Source of the DNA: Pyrodictiaceae archaeon
GTDB taxonomy: Archaea > Thermoproteota > Thermoprotei_A > Sulfolobales > Pyrodictiaceae
Assembly: GCA_027043685.1 (NCBI GenBank)
Contig: JALUFI010000326.1
Coordinates: forward strand, 1-7,336
DNA length: 7,336 nt
Direction: 5' to 3'
Shown: positions 5,476 to 7,336 of the stretch, piece after piece
Layout: the number at the start of each line of letters is the position of its first letter
Numbering within the stretch: position 1 is the first letter of the stretch
Notes under the pieces: model-generated
What the model saw: only the letters and a program-made list of their open reading frames with translations
Database searches by the model: none
What the model was told of the DNA's origin: nothing
Program-made: the position numbers and the translations under genes

Positions 5476-6024
5476 CTAGGTGCTGGCCTCTGCTACGCGG
5501 AGCCGGAGCCAGCAGAGGTCGCCTCGGCGCTGGATGTAGGAGCGGCCCCTCGGGGTCTCCATGACCAGTGCCTCGGCGTTTATGCCCTCGAGCCTCGCCA
5601 GGGCCTCGACTAGCTTGGGGAAGGGGCAGGCCGCCCATGGTATCTCGGCGAGGCCCACGCCCCGGGGGCAGTAGCGGCACCTCTCGCCGCCGAGGCCTAG
5701 CTCGTAGACGTCGTCGCCAACCTTGCGGGCCTCCACCCTTGGGCCTATGCCGAGGGCCTCGTTGAGGCTCCTTAGGAGGCTCTCTAGCCTAGCCAGCGTG
5801 GTTGAGCCCTCGCTGCTCAGCAGCCCCTTTGCCTTGAGGTATGCGTGGAGCCTCGGGGCGGCGTGGCTTGCGAGGAAGTTCACTGTGGCCTGGTTGAGTA
5901 TGTGGGCGTCGGCGAGGGCTGCGAGGGTGACTGCGTAGAGGGCTTGGCAGGGGGTTACGCCCCGCTCCTCCGCTATCCTGCGTATCTTCTCGTAGAGCTC
6001 CCGGCTGTCCTCCTCCTGCGGCAT
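5476..6024 (-). CDS. Cysteine-motif protein, unknown function, weakly V4R-like C-terminus
   Basis: Not a family I can name with confidence. The 182 residues have a largely helical N-terminal part (1-92), with a charged first helix and an Ala/Leu-rich second one. The smaller C-terminal part (about 95-178) contains Cys116-x2-Cys119, Cys133 in CPFPK, and Cys171 in GDLCWLRLRV. Four such cysteines could bind a metal ion. The order of CP, a helix with LVEAL, and a final G-D-x-C-x-x-x-R strand recalls the V4R (4-vinyl reductase, hydrocarbon-binding) fold, but this is only a pattern resemblance. A fifth cysteine is Cys26. There is no membrane segment, so it is probably cytosolic. ATG 6024 is well supported by GAGGTGA nine bases upstream (complement of 6034-6040) and a TATA-like box at 6094-6103. 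It is divergent from cbf5. Confidence 0.7.
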   Translation of the reverse strand: MPQEEDSRELYEKIRRIAEERGVTPCQALYAVTLAALADAHILNQATVNFLASHAAPRLHAYLKAKGLLSSEGSTTLARLESLLRSLNEALGIGPRVEARKVGDDVYELGLGGERCRYCPRGVGLAEIPWAACPFPKLVEALARLEGINAEALVMETPRGRSYIQRRGDLCWLRLRVAEAST

Positions 6025-6033
6025 CCCTGGGGC

Positions 6034-6040
6034 TCACCTC
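6034..6040 (-). promoter_or_regulatory. Strong ribosome binding site for the cysteine-motif protein
   Basis: GAGGTGA on the minus strand, nine bases from ATG 6024, closely matches the archaeal anti-SD complement. It fixes the start. Confidence 0.7.
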
Positions 6041-6093
6041 TGGTGCCTTGCCCGGGGGCAGGGGTGGAGTTGATGGCTGCGTTACGGGTTCCA

Positions 6094-6103
6094 CCATATA
6101 TCT
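6094..6103 (-). promoter_or_regulatory. TATA box in the divergent region between unknown gene and cbf5
   Basis: AGATATATGG on the minus strand is preceded by a purine-rich stretch (GAAGAG) like an archaeal BRE. A start near 6070 would give a leader of about 48 bases to ATG 6024. The ATATAT core (6096-6101) is self-complementary and could also serve cbf5 with a leader of about 60 bases, but the upstream flank in that direction is pyrimidine-rich, so the minus direction is favoured. Confidence 0.55.
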
Positions 6104-6173
6104 CTTCAATTCCGAGACTGTGGTTGGGGAGGGGAAAAGAGCCCCGGGGGGAGAGGCTGGTGCGCCTCCCAGG

Positions 6174-6182
6174 GGGAGAGGA
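6174..6182 (+). promoter_or_regulatory. Ribosome binding site deciding the cbf5 TTG start
   Basis: The purine tract GGGAGAGG, 5 to 9 bases ahead of the in-frame TTG at 6188, supports that codon as the start. The first in-frame ATG (6236) has no purine tract close upstream. Confidence 0.5.
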
Positions 6183-6187
6183 GGGCG

Positions 6188-7336
6188 TTGGCGGAGCAGT
6201 GGCTGGAGCCGCGGCCCGAGCACCTCACGCTGCCCATGGACTGGAGGAGCCTCAGCCCCGAGGAGCTGGCGGAGTACGGGCGCCGCTTCATAGAGATGCT
6301 TGACCGCTACGCGGGCCTCGAGAGGAGGTGGCTGACCCGCACGCCCGGCGAGACCACTAGCCCGGAGCACGGGGTGCCTCCCTGGGCCAGGCCGCTGGAG
6401 CAGCACATCCGGCTCGGCGTGGTGCCCCTCGACAAGCCCCCGGGGCCCACGAGCCACGAGGTCGTTGCCTGGGTTAAGCGGATGTTCGGGCTCAGCAAGG
6501 CGGGGCACGGCGGCACCCTGGACCCGAAGGTGACCGGCGTCCTCCCCGTCGCGTTGGAGGAGGCGACGAAGGTCATAGGCCTCGTGGTGCACACTGGCAA
6601 GGAGTACATGTGCGTCATGCAGCTCCACCGCCCGGTGCCGGAGCAGGAGCTGCGCCGCGTCCTCGGCCTCTTCGTGGGCGAGATCTACCAGAGGCCGCCG
6701 CTCCGGAGCAGCGTGAAGAGGGCGCTGCGCACCAAGCGGGTCTACGCCATAGACCTCCTGGAGTACAACGGCCGCTACGCTTTGATGAGGATAGAGAGCG
6801 AGGCGGGCACATACATGAGGAAGATATGCCACGACGCCGGCCTGCTCCTAGGCGTCGGGGCCCACATGAGGGAGCTGCGGCGCACCAGGAGCGGCCCCTT
6901 CTCCGAGGCCCGGGGCCTGGTAAGGCTCCAGCAGCTCAGCGAGGCCCTCTACCGCTGGAGGCGGGAGGGAAGCGACGACCTCCTCCGCCGCTACATACTC
7001 CCCGTCGAGTACGCCGTCGCCCACCTACCCAAGATAGTGGTGAGGGACACAGCCGTAGACGCGGTCGCCCACGGCGCGAACCTCGCAGTGCCGGGCGTGG
7101 TCAGGCTACACGACGGCATAGAGAAGGGCGACACCGTGGCACTGCTCACCATGAAGGGCGAGCTAGTGGCGATAGCGGTGGCCGAGATGACTAGCGGGGA
7201 GATGCTGGAAGCCCGGAGAGGGATAGCGGCGAGGATACGCCGCGTCGTAATGAAGCCAGGCGTCTACCCCTCGGCCTGGAGGAAGACCAGGCAGGCACCC
7301 CGCCCAGCCAAGCCGGCCGCCGAGCAGCGGGAGGAG
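6188..7336 (+). CDS. cbf5: Cbf5, H/ACA RNP pseudouridine synthase (3' end beyond the window)
   Basis: Archaeal Cbf5 converts uridine to pseudouridine in rRNA, guided by H/ACA RNAs with Nop10, Gar1 and L7Ae, and can also modify tRNA position 55. The frame from TTG 6188 is open for 383 codons to the window end with no stop, so the gene is partial. Motifs: LDKPPGPTSHEV (from residue 81), HGGTLDPKVTG with catalytic Asp112, GKEYM with Tyr140, YQRPP (from Tyr167), and AGTYMRKICHD with Arg211. Asp112, Tyr140 and Arg211 match Pyrococcus furiosus Asp85, Tyr113 and Arg184 with a constant offset of 27. A PUA domain follows (about 280-362, from LPKIVVRDTAVDAVAHG to MKPGVYP), then a basic Pro/Ala-rich tail still open at the edge. 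The N-terminus is thus about 27 residues longer than in Pyrococcus, and the protein exceeds the usual roughly 330-340 residues. An internal ATG at 6236 (residue 17) is the alternative start. Confidence 0.95.
   Translation, partial: MAEQWLEPRPEHLTLPMDWRSLSPEELAEYGRRFIEMLDRYAGLERRWLTRTPGETTSPEHGVPPWARPLEQHIRLGVVPLDKPPGPTSHEVVAWVKRMFGLSKAGHGGTLDPKVTGVLPVALEEATKVIGLVVHTGKEYMCVMQLHRPVPEQELRRVLGLFVGEIYQRPPLRSSVKRALRTKRVYAIDLLEYNGRYALMRIESEAGTYMRKICHDAGLLLGVGAHMRELRRTRSGPFSEARGLVRLQQLSEALYRWRREGSDDLLRRYILPVEYAVAHLPKIVVRDTAVDAVAHGANLAVPGVVRLHDGIEKGDTVALLTMKGELVAIAVAEMTSGEMLEARRGIAARIRRVVMKPGVYPSAWRKTRQAPRPAKPAAEQREE

Noticed and set aside
5789..6832. Long minus-strand open frame (347 codons) opposite cbf5 and across the divergent promoter
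   Set aside because: It covers the antisense of the conserved Cbf5 core plus an intergenic region and part of another gene in a different frame. The composition is Pro/Arg/Leu-rich without a fold signature.
6610..7194. Plus-strand frame of 194 codons inside cbf5
   Set aside because: It is a shifted frame of the Cbf5 coding sequence, with an Arg/Pro-rich translation. The Cbf5 frame carries all the conserved motifs.
1..7336. tRNA, rRNA, CRISPR array, insertion sequence or C/D-box RNA
   Set aside because: No cloverleaf, spaced repeat, transposase motif or paired C/D boxes could be seen. Isolated TTGATGG strings (near 2934 and 6070) lack matching D boxes.

Overview
The window looks like a piece of a GC-rich genome from a hyperthermophilic crenarchaeon. 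A Desulfurococcales or Pyrodictiaceae-like organism is my best guess, but it is not proven. The reasons are an archaeal-type Cbf5 (H/ACA-guided pseudouridine synthase with a PUA domain), a DUF35 Zn-ribbon/OB-fold protein next to a thiolase as is common in archaea, heavy use of AGG (Arg) and ATA (Ile) codons, short leaders behind archaeal TATA-like boxes, and frequent GTG/TTG starts behind purine-rich Shine-Dalgarno (SD) sequences.

Layout. Positions 24-1835 (minus strand) hold a two-gene unit: an SCP2-type thiolase followed by a DUF35 acyl-CoA-associated protein. A compact AT-rich box at 1888-1897 appears to serve both this unit and a divergent plus-strand gene at 1942-2352 for a small four-helix membrane protein. 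Positions 2425-2766 (plus) encode a stand-alone SCP2 lipid-binding domain. Positions 2945-4729 (plus) encode a complete long-chain-type acyl-CoA synthetase, preceded by a 178-base gap with a promoter-like box and strong alternative hairpins. On the minus strand follow a secreted or membrane-anchored protein of unknown function (4794-5372) and a cysteine-containing unknown protein with a weak V4R-like C-terminal pattern (5476-6024). From 6188 to the window end (plus) lies cbf5, open at its 3' end.

The first half reads as an acyl-CoA/lipid locus. The synthetase would activate a carboxylic acid to its CoA thioester, the SCP2 domain could carry the lipid or acyl-CoA, and the thiolase with its DUF35 partner would cleave or form 3-ketoacyl-CoA. 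Thiolase and SCP2 are the two halves of the animal SCP-x fusion, here as separate, divergently transcribed genes. No acyl-CoA dehydrogenase, enoyl-CoA hydratase, hydroxyacyl-CoA dehydrogenase or HMG-CoA synthase gene lies inside the window. The second half (two unknown genes and cbf5) has no evident functional link to the first.

No tRNA, rRNA, CRISPR array, insertion sequence or frameshifted gene was seen. No gene-free stretch exceeds 300 bases; the longest is 2767-2944.
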